Shown: positions 21,500 through 31,399, counted from the stretch's first letter. The stretch is 64,000 nt of DNA from Actinernus sp. WN-2022 (GCA_030867875.1 JAOWCC010000577.1:156728344-156792343); one strand, 5' to 3'. Made by a program: numbers and translations. The notes: generated by a model not told the origin, from the letters alone.

Positions 21500-22330
21500 A
21501 AAGCGTTTGCTCATACTGAACTGTGTCATGGCTTACAGACATTTATATAAATGTAGCCAAAATTGTCATGAACGTTCTAGGTGCCATATCTACATTTCAT
21601 CACTTTAGATATTTATCACAGACCTATGGACTCCTAGATAGCTAAATTGTTATGCAGAAGAATTAGTAGAATAATAGATTATGACGATTATACTATTATT
21701 GACCATTTATGGGGTCAGCACACGTGCGATAGGTTCGCAAGCCGTTACAAGGCTAAGTTGCCGAAGTTTAATACTCATTATCAGCAACACGAACTTGCGG
21801 GGTAAATGCATTTTACAGACAATGTAAACCACGTAGCCAAAATTGTCACGAATGGCTCTGAGGTCCCCTATCTACAGTTTCGGTATCGCTTTAGATATTT
21901 ATCAGACCTGTATCAAGGGAATAAGTTTGGAGGCACAATGGATTCCAAGATAGCTAAATTGTTATGTCGAAGAAATTAGTAGAATAATAGATTATGACGA
22001 TCATCGATACTATTAATGACTACGCATTTCTTAGTATTCACCATTTATGGGGTCACGTGCGATAGGTTCGCATGCTGTTACAAGGCTAATTTGTCGAAAT
22101 TTAATACCCAGTATATATTATAAACCACGAACTTGCGGAGTAAATGCATTTTACAGACAATGTAAACGCAGCCAAAATTGTCATGAACGGCTCTGAAGAC
22201 CTATATGGGGTCCGCACACGTGCGATAGGTTCGCATGCTTGTTACAAGGCTAAGGTGACAAAGTTTAATACTCGGTATTATCGACCACGATATTGTGGGG
22301 TAAATGCATATTCCCAGGATTGGGGGTTAT
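21500..22330 (+). repeat. Tandem triplication inside the DIRS RNase H region
   Basis: Three successive copies of a block from GTAAATGCATTTTACAGACA through GCCAAAATTGTCAYGAA, TAGATTATGACGAT and GTGCGATAGGTTCGCA. Approximate starts are 21515, 21806 and 22141; the third is internally shortened. Each junction fuses the distal GVNA-encoding end to the proximal FTDN-encoding start, so the duplication arose after the element decayed or during a rearrangement. Confidence 0.8.
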
Positions 22331-22859
22331 GACAACAATTGCTTATGTCAGCCTGTCTATCTGACCTGTAAAGTAATTGATTACACGAGTACGTAATGCT
22401 AGAGGCATGGTAATTGAACCGCTGTGAAATTGGGTCATTTCTGGCCCGTAACGTACTTTGTTCAGATGGGATACATTGGAGTGATTTCGTCCAAGATTGG
22501 GTAGTTTTAAGCAATAAATAATCCGGAGTTGTTTATGAGAGGTAAAGCCAATTAACAATTGTATATTTGGCAATAAACGTTTAAGTTTTTCAACTGGGAA
22601 TGGTGTTATGTTTCTGCACAGATTTGGAAAGGATTTGTGTAACACGTAATCGCTGAAAATGTGTTTTCAGTCTGCCCTAAAGGGGTACCCTGGAGGGGCG
22701 TATCAGGCATTGTGGCCACGCCCTGGAGGGGCATTATAATCTTACCATGTTATGAAATTTATCGAAACTTCAATACTGACACGGTTTTTGTCATATCACT
22801 GCTTTCACTGTATTCCCTTATTTTTTGTTTGTTTCATTTTTCTTTCTCCAGAAGTTGCC

Positions 22860-23470
22860 AACGAGTTGTGGTTATCAGACATTACCAGTGATAGAACAAA
22901 ACAGCTAAAGGAGAATCTGAAATAAAGCAGTTCTAGCATCCAGATCCAGAGGGACTACTGAAGCCTACCTTAGAGCATTTAATAGATGGACATTATTTGC
23001 ACATGAATTCTTATAAGTAAAATCTGTTCCCGCCAATCCATTTCATTGGCGCTATATTTACAGTATTTGATAGAGACATCCAAGTCTACATCTAGCATAA
23101 ATTGTGTTTTGTCCAGTTACTAAGTTGTATATATCAGTATATATATATATATATGTCTAAGGCCGGAATTAACGAAATTCCAGTGATATTTTATTTGGAT
23201 CCATAAGCAGAAACGCCTTTTGCGTATGAAAAAGCATGTTAGCTACTCTACTTTAGGGGATCGTTTAAGAAATTATTTAAAGATATTGTCCCCGATAATT
23301 CCAAATTTAGTACACATTTCAAAAGGTCTGGCGGAGCATTTTCAGCCGCTAATTCTGGTATCCCAGACAGAAACTTCCAGCGGCACGGTAGATGGAAATA
23401 TGTTAACGCTAAGGACACGTATGGCGGGACGTATGGTAAAGACTATTGCGAACGGACTATAATTACTGAG
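22860..23470 (+). pseudogene. DIRS tyrosine recombinase remnant
   Basis: The N-terminal core-binding part reads SRSRGTTEAYLRAFNRWTLF, AHEF and VKSVPANPFHW. After a deletion of the middle, the C-terminal catalytic part appears in shifted frames: MKKHVSYSTLGDRLRNYLK, then RSGGAFSAANSGIPDRNFQ, then RHGRWKYVNAKDTY. The R...HGRW...Y pattern is the catalytic signature of tyrosine recombinases. Multiple frameshifts make it non-functional. Confidence 0.75.
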
Positions 23471-23933
23471 AATTTTGCTAACGGGTTCACCCCTCGGGCC
23501 CCGGCTACCTTTGTAAATCTATATGCATGTTGGGCTCGGCTGACCAACATGCCCAAGTATCCTACGTGACTGTGTCTGAATTGTGTAGTGGAGGCAAAAT
23601 GCTTCTAATGAACAGTCGGGCGTGTACATATCTAACAGAGCAATCTGGGCATCAATCAGATGTATTTTTTTGCAGCTGGCATTTTCTCGGCTTTTGTATT
23701 CATATGATGTTTCTCAGTCTTCATTGAACTCCGATTTAGAAATAATTGTGGAACCGTAAGATGTTTACCTTTACTTTACTAAGTAGATGAACGTGTGTGG
23801 AACAATCTCGATCCTATTTTATGCCAAGCTATTGAAATAGAATAAAATATTCAAATTAACAGGGAAACCGCTACGACGCCGTTAAATTTCGCAGCTCACA
23901 TACATGCATCCCCACAATATTCTATCTATATAT

Positions 23934-24107
23934 TTAGTAGAAATCAACTAGTGTTCTATTACCGAATCCTGCAATTTGATTGGTTAATTATGTGAAAGAG
24001 CCGAGTGAGTAGCCGGCGAAAAAGCCGTTTCAAAAGCAAAACAACGACGGCCATTTCGTCAAATTACAAAATAAAAGGTCTTCCTGAACTAGTTGGCTTT
24101 TACTAAA
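23934..24107. mobile_element. MITE, TTAGTAGAAATCAA family, second copy
   Basis: Ends TTAGTAGAAATCAACTAGT and AACTAGTTGGCTTTTACTAA. Same family as 4978-5099, with an AATTTGATTGGTTAA-type interior. No ORF. Confidence 0.75.
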
Positions 24108-24255
24108 ACAATTAGACTACTCGCTCTCAGTTTCTATGACTGATAGAAGCAATACGAGCTCATAGTGTAATTGCTAAATACACACAGAAGCTAAGACGGT
24201 ATGCCAAGCACCAAACAAGCTAAGTGTCGCTCGAGGCAACGTCGAGACTAGCTTC

Positions 24256-24474
24256 TTAAAGGAGATGTGTCACGGTAAAGGATACGCCTTTAAGTTCTGG
24301 GCCGGAATCAATTTTTTTTCAGTAAATTTCATATAAACTGACGACCCTAGCACACGTGTAGGATGGATAAAATCAAAGTAAATGTGCTAAAACGATTAAC
24401 AAACTGTGATCTGGTCTATAAGGAAAATAACATTGATTCCAGACATGCGAAAAACCGTGACACAGCACCTTTAA
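24256..24474. mobile_element. TTAA-flanked MITE with GGTGTCACGG-type ends
   Basis: TTAA at 24256-24259 and 24471-24474 encloses AGGAGATGTGTCACGG...CCGTGACACAGCACCT. A related copy begins at 55953 (TTAA, then AGAGGTGGTGTCACGG). The interior shares ATGAACTGACGA / GTGGGATGG-like and AACAAACTGTG segments between copies. Confidence 0.8.
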
Positions 24475-24688
24475 CTATTCGTTTCGCAACACCAGAATTC
24501 ACCAGAAAATGAAACGCAATTGACAAATGACTTGCAAATTGTGAGGAGAAGTTGGGTTAAGCTACATTTAAGTAGGCTTTTGGTGCTATAGGTTCTTGGA
24601 TAGTATGGCGGTCATAATTTTAGTGTTTTAGTGCTCTAGTCCTTCGTAAATTGATATGACATTGTTAAAGACTTAACGTCCATGATGA

Positions 24689-24934
24689 CAGGGGCGTATC
24701 CAGGATTTTCAAATTTGTAGGCCCGGTTCAGGGCCGTATATAGCGTGCATTTTTCGTGGTGTACGCACGAGGAGAGATTTCAGCGAGCGCCCGACGCTAT
24801 GGGGGTCTGGAATCTGGCCTCGGAAATGCCATTTTTTTCGTTTTCCAGGGGACATTTTCCCTCAAAGCATTACGTTTTTTTATTTTGCCGGAAAAAAATT
24901 GTAGGCCTGGGCATATAGGCTGGGTACGCCACTG
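24689..24934. mobile_element. hAT-type non-autonomous element
   Basis: Termini CAGGGGCGTATCCAGG and CCTGG...GGGTACGCCACTG fit the CAG(N)GGCGTA...TACGCCACTG consensus of hAT ends. The flanks CATGATGA and AATGATAA agree at 6 of 8 bases. A paralogous uninterrupted version of the flank is at about 27883-27910 (AACGTCTATTATGATAAATA). No ORF. Confidence 0.75.
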
Positions 24935-25129
24935 AATGATAAATATTACAGTCAACTAATATGTTCTACTAACACGAAAGTTATCAGGAGTTCTCCGAAT
25001 AGAATTGAAATTGATGGTGCACTGAGGTTTCCTAACTGAAATTACCTCAGCACGGGGGAATGACCCTGAAATGAGTTTGAGCCTTCCGAGTCCCGGTTAA
25101 GAATCAATTATGATACGATTGCAAATGAC

Positions 25130-26046
25130 GGGCAAAATTACCAGTAAGTTTACTGGTGCCTGCTCTAGTTAAATGGTCTACTGCGATTAAGGAGCGACAC
25201 AGTCAGTAATACATTATCTATGAAACCAATACCGTTCTTGGAACAGAACGATTTAAGCTGTTGGTTAACTAGAGCAATGTTATCGGCTAGATTCTCGTGA
25301 GGTTTATCTCGTGCTGTTATAGAGGATATTGTTACCTTACATTGACGTTTTATCGTCTTCGCTAAGTCAGTCACCTTAACAATCGACTGTGGCCCTTCTG
25401 TGGGTAGATTGTTCGTTCCAACATGAACGATCACCTCTTCAGGCTTTTTCCGCAATATCGGCTTAATGTATATGTAGTTATGATATGAAATCATGTTACC
25501 AGCTTACCACTTTATATCACATTCTTTCGGCTTAATGTAGTCTGACATGTCGTTGACCGTACAGCCAGAAAAGCATTGAACAGACACCCGGCCCTCAGAT
25601 TATCGGCGCTCGACAACAACTTGCTTTCCACAAACTTGATGATCGAGTCTCCTATAGAACCTAAATCGTTTTAGGAGCGGACACATCAGTGCTGTTGCCT
25701 TGGGGGGCTGGCTGGTGAGGCATCGGGTGGTGTCGTTTAGGACCTCTGAGATGTAATGACCTTGTGTTCCATGACTGGGTTTCTTCTTTCTCTTGGTAGA
25801 GGACTCTTTGAGGTGGGGGCAGATTGTTCAGGGATTACTGAGTCTTCGGTGGGAAGGGGTGAGCCAGGCGTTTGCCTCGCTTCTGGCTGTTGTGTTCGCT
25901 GCTGTTGTGTTCGCTGCATGGCTCCAATAGCAACGATTATAAAAATTAGCCCATCCCGTTCGCGCCTGGTTTGCAAAAGATTCAGTTCAAGGGATTTAAA
26001 ATCTAAGCGGAGCCGGCTGATCTGGGTCGACAACTCTTCAGTCTAA
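25130..26046 (-). pseudogene. SGNH-hydrolase-like ORF of LINE type, broken
   Basis: Minus strand. The N-terminal part (about 26046-25737) has a coiled-coil-like STQISRLRLDFKSLELNLLQ and then a Gln/Pro-rich linker. The middle supplies IGDSIIKFVESKLLSSADNL (catalytic-Ser-type GDS block). The C-terminal part (25494-25165) has KPEEVIVHVGTNNLPTEG, then TISSITARD and LKSFCSKNGIGFIDN. The GDS and HVGTNN blocks are those of SGNH/GDSL esterase-like domains found in ORF1 of many cnidarian non-LTR elements and their derivatives. The frame is broken by stops, a shift near 25590, and a partial tandem insertion around 25470-25540 that repeats an ATTAAGCCG segment. Confidence 0.65.
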
Positions 26047-26349
26047 ACAGTCGGAGTTCTATCATGGCAGACTGAGAAAAGTCATCTGAATACAAAAGCC
26101 GAGAGAATGGATTACCACTTACAGTCCGCTACAATTGGTAAGAACCCCACCCCGGCTGGTAGGGATGATCGTCGTATTTTTTAGGGTTTGAAATCGGCGA
26201 TTTAGTATTTTTTAGGGGTTGTCCAGGCGAAATCCATTTTCAGGGTGATTTTTAGACCATGAGGTACATTTTAGGGTGGAAAATTGTTCACGGTTTGGTA
26301 TTTTTCGAGGTTTTCCAACGGTCACCCCTACCCTTTTTACCTTGAAGAA

Positions 26350-27100
26350 CCCTCCCCCGGGTAAGAACCTCGGCAAGCTGATTAAGTTTTTACAACTAAC
26401 AGCAACACATCTGTCTCTCCTATTTGAAGAATGATTATCATATTTATATCCATCCAGTTAGATATGTACAACCTGAGCATACATTAATCGACTTTTAGTT
26501 GATCATTAGCACTTCAAGTTCAAGCTTCTAATGAAGAGTAACCGCCGCGGGAGCGAGTAGCAGCTGACGTTTCGAGTGCTAGCCCTTCGTCAGAGCAAGA
26601 AAAGCATGATACTGTTGGCTATTTTAAAAATTGCTGTGCGACCATCTGCTTTGCGGCTATCTGTTTTAAATAACAAAAGGCTGGTGAACCAGAACGAGTC
26701 TTAGCAGCTCACGTCTATTGTTCTACTGTTGCGTGCGCAACATCGTCAAAATGGCCTATTGGGCCTGGCCGCAAACTAGAACCTCTGCAAGCTGAGCGGA
26801 AGTTTAACAACTAACGCATATATTAGCCTTCTCCGCAGCCATATTTCTTCGAAAATAACAGCAACATCTGTCTTTACTATTTTAAGAATGATTATCATAT
26901 AAAAAAAACAAAGAACACGCGCACACATACACATTCCCATCAGTTAGATATGTACAACCCTGACTATTCACTGGAAGCTTGAACTTAATCAAGGAGATAA
27001 CGTTTACTTCACGCGAAAATGTCCAATTCTTTGCTTTACGAGCAACAACTGAACGCTCCTAAGAAGACATTGTCCCTAACTAGAAAATCTCGAAGATTTT
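26350..27100 (+). repeat. Duplicated GPCR leader sequence, two relic copies
   Basis: GAACCTC.GCAAGCTGA, CAACACATCTGTC / CAACATCTGTC, AAGAATGATTATCATAT and CAGTTAGATATGTACAACC occur near 26360-26475 and again near 26790-26960. The second copy continues through CTGACTATTCACTGGAAGC and GAACGCTCCTAAGAAGACAT, which match the sequence upstream of the GPCR copies (28866-29020, and 11150-11200 reversed). No receptor ORF follows, so these are leader-only relics. Confidence 0.65.
26467..26600 (-). repeat. Dispersed repeat end with GACGAAGGGCTAGCACTCGAAA motif, minus
   Basis: Read on the minus strand: CTCTGACGAAGGGCTAGCAC, then TCGAAACGTCAGCTG, then ATCAACTAAAAGTCGAT further on. Second copy of the motif at 16797-16915. 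CTGACG and CGTCAG can pair as a simple hairpin. Confidence 0.5.
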
Positions 27101-27209
27101 TGTCTCGTTTGAAAGAGATTGTTCAAAGTTGTTTGTAGATCATACTGTAAAATATATATTACAATTTTTCTGAATAATTTCCTTAATAGGCAGATGCTAA
27201 GTCGCAGAT

Positions 27210-27297
27210 CCCTGTGGCGACTTCCGTTTCACTTCCCCGCCGGAAGTGAAACGGAAGTCGCCGCGGGAGCATGCAGCGCACTCGTCACCACAGGGAT
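27210..27297. repeat. Two-level hairpin
   Basis: Inner arms GCGACTTCCGTTTCACTTCC (27217-27236) and GGAAGTGAAACGGAAGTCGC (27242-27261) are perfect inverted repeats of 20 bases. An outer pair CCCTGTGG / CCACAGGG (27211 and 27289) makes a second stem. It interrupts otherwise AT-rich sequence. Confidence 0.8.
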
Positions 27298-27406
27298 AAC
27301 CACGCTCGACAAAGAACTGGTGCATCCTCGGACTTTGAATTCAAGTCAGCGGATCGCTGCTCAAACGGTGAAGCCTAAGAAATTGAGAATATGGAATAGA
27401 AGTTTT

Positions 27407-27560
27407 GGCTCTTTCTCAGTGTAAGCATGTCCTCAAACTGGGTGTGGCACATGTCCTTGTAATTCCTCAACCTAACACCTGTTAACAGGTGTTAGTTTGA
27501 AGAATTACAAGGACATGTGCCACACCCAGTTTGAGGACATGCTTACACTGAGAAAGAGCC
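27407..27560. mobile_element. Near-perfect 154-bp palindrome with 8-bp target duplication
   Basis: Arms of 77 bases (27407-27483 and 27484-27560) meet at GTTAAC with no loop and differ at only two positions. GAAGTTTT directly flanks both sides (27399-27406 and 27561-27568), an exact 8-base direct repeat. This has the form of a foldback element inserted with an 8-bp target-site duplication, as hAT or related transposases make. Confidence 0.85.
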
Positions 27561-27922
27561 GAAGTTTTAACATGCGAAGGACAAGAAGACTGAAGAAATT
27601 AATAAAATAGAATAACTGTGTGAATGAGTAGGCTTGTAATGGACTAGCTGAGATCTCCCATGCATGTAAAATCGAGCGCAGGATGAAAACTATCGACGAA
27701 ATCGATAAACTGTTCTAGTTCGTGTTTGCTGCAAAATGTTGCGCCAATGCAGTCATCAATGTGCATGGCGGAAAGCGGCCAATATATTCTGGTGTTGGAC
27801 CATCAAACTTAATATGGGCAAGAAAGATCGAAAATTCGGTGCGTCCGCTGGTCCGTGGAACTGGCATATTGGTATGCCAGTGAACGTCTATTATGATAAA
27901 TATTACAGTCAACTAAATAGAG

Positions 27923-28064
27923 GAATTACATGGCCACACGGAGATACGGATTTTATCTTCGAGTGTTGATGAAATATCTTACGCCAGTGAGCGCAGCGAA
28001 CGAGTAAGATATTTCTCAACACGAGAAGATAAAATACGTATCTCCAAGCGGCCATGTAATGTTC
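27923..28064. mobile_element. MITE with GAATTACATGGCC ends
   Basis: GAATTACATGGCC...GAGATAC...ATTTTATCTTCGAGTGTTGA and its inverted partner (TCAACACGAGAAGATAAAAT...GTATCTC...GGCCATGTAAT) form long arms with a loop of about 40 bases. A paralogous site at about 24957-24965 lacks it. Confidence 0.8.
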
Positions 28065-28079
28065 TGTTTAACATACGAT

Positions 28080-28252
28080 TGTCGATGAAATACCAGTTTT
28101 CATCTCTTCCTGAAAAGGCGATATTTTTTTAAAAGCCAGACATATTTTCAAAAGTGATATCTTCACGTATATCTTCACGATATATCATTCATATCTTCAC
28201 GTGGGAAGATATCACTTTTGAAAAAGAAATATACACTGGTATTTCATCGATA
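28080..28252. mobile_element. MITE with TGTCGATGAAATACCAGT ends
   Basis: Outer arms TGTCGATGAAATACCAGT and ACTGGTATTTCATCGATA; inner arms TCAAAAGTGATATCTTCACG and GGGAAGATATCACTTTTGA. It lies beside the previous MITE, with which it shares a cluster absent from the 24.95-kb paralogous site. Confidence 0.8.
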
Positions 28253-28530
28253 ATCATATACATTAAAGTAATTCTCGATTCTGATTGGCTAAGAGCAGTG
28301 CAGTGCAATTGAAAACAAGATTAAAATTGTTTAAAAAAATGTATATGATAAATAATTAATCATTCGTTTTCTCGTTCAATTTGGGATCAATTCTCACTCG
28401 TATGTTTTTCTGAATGTCACCCTGCGGGCTCACGCAATTTTGAGATATTTGAAAAACATAGTGAATTAATCCCAAATTGAACTCGAAACCGTATGATTAC
28501 CAGTACTAATTATATATTAATAAGTTATAT
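28253..28530. repeat. Decayed inverted-repeat element
   Basis: TTCAATTTGGGATCAATTCTC and GTGAATTAATCCCAAATTGA, with ATGTTTTTCTGAA / TTTGAAAAACAT inside, form an imperfect stem (about 28370-28480). The rest is AT-rich. It lies inside the insertion cluster between the two paralogous flank pieces. Confidence 0.55.
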
Positions 28531-29029
28531 TAACACGAAAGTTATCAGGAGTGTAATTAGACATTGACTTACAATCTTTAATTTCATTGGGTAAAGCGTT
28601 CCAGGTGTAAATGACTGAATAAAATAAATGTTTTCATCATTGACTTGCGTTAGTCGAATATTTAATTCAATTGGAACCGGCTTGGCACAAAACACGATCG
28701 AGTTTGTTCTACCCACGTTCATCCTATGCGGCGACAAAGTACAAATTTCAGAATTCCAGCTGCAAAAATACATCTGCCGAATAATGCCCGGATTACCACA
28801 TCTGTCTACAATTGGGCGTGGCCACAGGAACCTCAATTAACCTGCAGTGGAAAGCGAATGCGCATTCTGTCAGATATGTACACGTCTGACTGTTCATTAG
28901 AAGCTTGCTCTTAGGTGTTCTTCCTAAATCACATATTCAAAGCGACAATTTCCAAACTCCCGGCTTTGCTCACGAGGAATCAATAACGTCCATGAGAAGA
29001 CATCGTCCTTAGTAAAATAGCTAACAAAG

Positions 29030-29920
29030 ATGGTGGCCACCTTTAACATCGCCCTTCTAGTTGTTTCGTTTTGCGTCGCTGTTGCAAATATTGCAGTCTG
29101 TGTTCTCGTAGTGACAAGAAAGACACTCCGTACCTACACCAATGGCTTGGTCATTTCTTTGGCAATTTCGGACATGTTAACTGGTGGAGTTTGGATGCCG
29201 ACAAATGTATTAAATCCAATGTACTTGGCAAACGGTTTCATAGCTATGTTGGTCATTTCTTCAAGCACCTGTAACCTCAGTGCTTTAGCATATGAACGTT
29301 ACATCGCTGTTTTCAAGCCCTTTCAGTACAAGGCAAAGATAGAGAAAGTATTCTTTCGCCTTGTCTGTGCTGTGTGGGGCGTTTCTGTAGCTATGACCCT
29401 TCTTCCTCTGCTATGGAGCGCGGATACCAGTTTGTTAGTCCACAAAGTCTACTTGTCCTGTGCGGTTGCGATGCTTCTCGTTTTACCCACGATCTTTATC
29501 GTCCTCGTGTACTCGTTGATCTTTGTTCGACTTCGCAGACACGGCAAACTAATGTTGAACGCCAATACCTTCAGAACACAATTGGATGAAGCGAGGAGGA
29601 GTCTCAAGGAATCAAAAACGGCGAAGATTTTCTTCACGGCCGTCATTATATTCATAATTAGCTGGGCGCCGGTTATTTTCATGACCTTCGCAGATGTTTC
29701 AGATCGCTATAACCTCGTACCAATTTATCTGGGAATCGTATCCAACTTCACGATTGTACTGTCGTCATTAGTGAATCCATTTCTGTACACTTTTATGAAG
29801 CGAGACTTCCAGCAACAGTTGCGCATGTTATTCCATTGTCAAAGGGCAGAGCTTGGCAGAGGACGTACAACTCATTTGACTCATGTTAGTTCTGCATGCG
29901 TTAATGCAAAAGCAATTTAA
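29030..29920 (+). CDS. Rhodopsin-like (class A) G protein-coupled receptor, orphan
   Basis: Single-exon ORF of 296 residues with seven hydrophobic segments. TM1 about 9-28 (N20), TM2 with LAISDML (D48), TM3 ending E89-R90-Y91 (DRY variant), TM4 W116, TM5 P153 and Y161, TM6 SWAP at 211-214 (CWxP variant), TM7 NPFLY at 249-253. The extracellular N-terminus is only a few residues and loop 2 is very short. The usual TM3 cysteine at the loop-2 disulfide site is absent. It therefore signals, if functional, as a plasma-membrane receptor with unknown ligand; the ERY, SWAP and NPxxY set suggests intact G-protein coupling. The start is fixed by the conserved MVATFN shared with the pseudogene at 10322-11139. 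A leader region upstream is also duplicated (26.4-27.1 kb). Ligand class cannot be told from sequence. Confidence 0.9.
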   Translation: MVATFNIALLVVSFCVAVANIAVCVLVVTRKTLRTYTNGLVISLAISDMLTGGVWMPTNVLNPMYLANGFIAMLVISSSTCNLSALAYERYIAVFKPFQYKAKIEKVFFRLVCAVWGVSVAMTLLPLLWSADTSLLVHKVYLSCAVAMLLVLPTIFIVLVYSLIFVRLRRHGKLMLNANTFRTQLDEARRSLKESKTAKIFFTAVIIFIISWAPVIFMTFADVSDRYNLVPIYLGIVSNFTIVLSSLVNPFLYTFMKRDFQQQLRMLFHCQRAELGRGRTTHLTHVSSACVNAKAI

Positions 29921-31390
29921 TTAACTAATAAACTCCAATTTGCTTTTTACAACAACCAACACTGTTAGGCTGTTAGCGTTACCTCAGTCAAACGAAAACG
30001 ACGTTCAAAACGTAAACACTTAGTCTTAAACTTGCCCAAACTCTATACAGCAAATACATCTCTATAAGCTACTCTAAACTAGCTGTATGAGCCTTATGTA
30101 AATATCCTAAATAAGAGAATTTGAATACGAACTATATAGATGTACCGTATTTGTGAGTTCTAGTTATAAAAGCGGTCGAACTAGTCACAAAGTCTATCAC
30201 AAATTCGTCGAAAATATACTGATTTGCTCGACTCGAGAGAGTTCAAATACAAGCACCAAACAAGGAAGTTTGACCCAGCGATTAATTTTTGACAGCTAGC
30301 TCGTGATGAATGCCTGTGAAATCCTCATTGTCTTTGTTTTTGGATCAGAAATTTTCACAGTCTGAATGTGACGAATGACGTCAGCTAGTGTATGTAAACT
30401 TGTTGACAATACAATTTAGCCAATCGGATTGCGAGAAAATTGGCAGTTGCTGTAAAATGGATAATTATAGCTAGTTTTCAATAGAATGTAAAAGAACAGA
30501 TCCCTGAGGATTTAAAGATCACCAAATCTCAGTTTAAGTATAACAAAGAAAAAGAAAATATATCCTGTCTCGATAATTTAAGCAGAACTAGCTTAGAAAA
30601 TGTACCCAAGTATCAACCATTTTTGCTTAGCCTTCTCTTCCTGGGCGTTTTTAAATTTGTGTTTGTAATATTGTACTAATTATGAACATTTATTTTCTAA
30701 TTATAAAATTACCTTCTACACCTGATTGTAGTAAAAATATATTACACTTAGAATAGGGACTATTGTAAAAGCCCGCACTCGATGTACTAAATAAATTAAA
30801 GCTAGAAGGGAAAAATTAACAGAAACCAACTAGCGCTCTCTAAAGTTTCTAAGTAAAGCATGTAACTAGGATTAGCAGACGTATAGACTGGCGCTAACTC
30901 AATCCAAGAAATACTGGAAACGGTACTTCGAACAAAGACATATGCAGTCATTCAAGCCAGGAAGAGCAGTCTACTGAACTCTTTTTAATTGCATGATGTC
31001 ACTGAAATATCCAAAACAGTACAGCCCGCTAAGTGAAGAATTATATATATCCTCTCTCAAAAGGTGAATTGCCATTGTACATTTTCTCGTGATGTCTCCT
31101 TTCACTGTAAACAAACACGGTTTCCCGCGTCAAGTACAATAATTGACATGCAGCAAATAATTAACAATTATTCACCGAACTGGAGGTGAATAATTGTTTA
31201 GTATATACCACACTCCAGGTGAATAGCCAGCACCAAACAGTTATTTTATTTTCTGTCAAACTGACAAAACCTCGCGCGAAATGATCGCTGCTTTGCTCGG
31301 AGGTGAATATGAAATCATATTCACTGTTTGAGTAGCCAATCAGAGCGCGCGAAAAGTGATATGCACTGATGTGGTATTTAACAAATAAAG
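29921..31390. other. Non-coding stretch downstream of the GPCR
   Basis: No gene supported. AT-rich sequence with short inverted patches, for example AATTATTCACC / GGTGAATAATT near 31163-31195. No clear element borders. Confidence 0.5.
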
Positions 31391-31399
31391 AAGCCTTAG

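Larger units (their letters stand above)
17950..23480 (+). mobile_element. Decayed DIRS-like (tyrosine recombinase) retrotransposon
   Basis: Fragments in the order expected for DIRS elements: a gag-like Lys/Glu-rich part (about 17990-18430); VRGRLRRAFKQWV, then LPFLYISGP (18560-18720); DEAVFVEEAINELLCLDCIS (18751-18810); the RT palm region KLILDLPHSNKCIYI and EFVKPGA...SFDL (18860-19010); DKRIQSLSKDLTAVFDSL (19358-19420); an RNase H part with FTDNVNAAKIV and RIIDYDD...WG.HTCDRFASRY (21500-22330); and a tyrosine-recombinase part with SRGTTEAYLRAFNRW (about 22930-22990) and NFQRHGRWKYVNAKDTY spread over frames (23360-23420). It is riddled with stops and frameshifts. A LINE splits it at 19765-21468. 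Terminal repeats were not identified. Confidence 0.8.
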
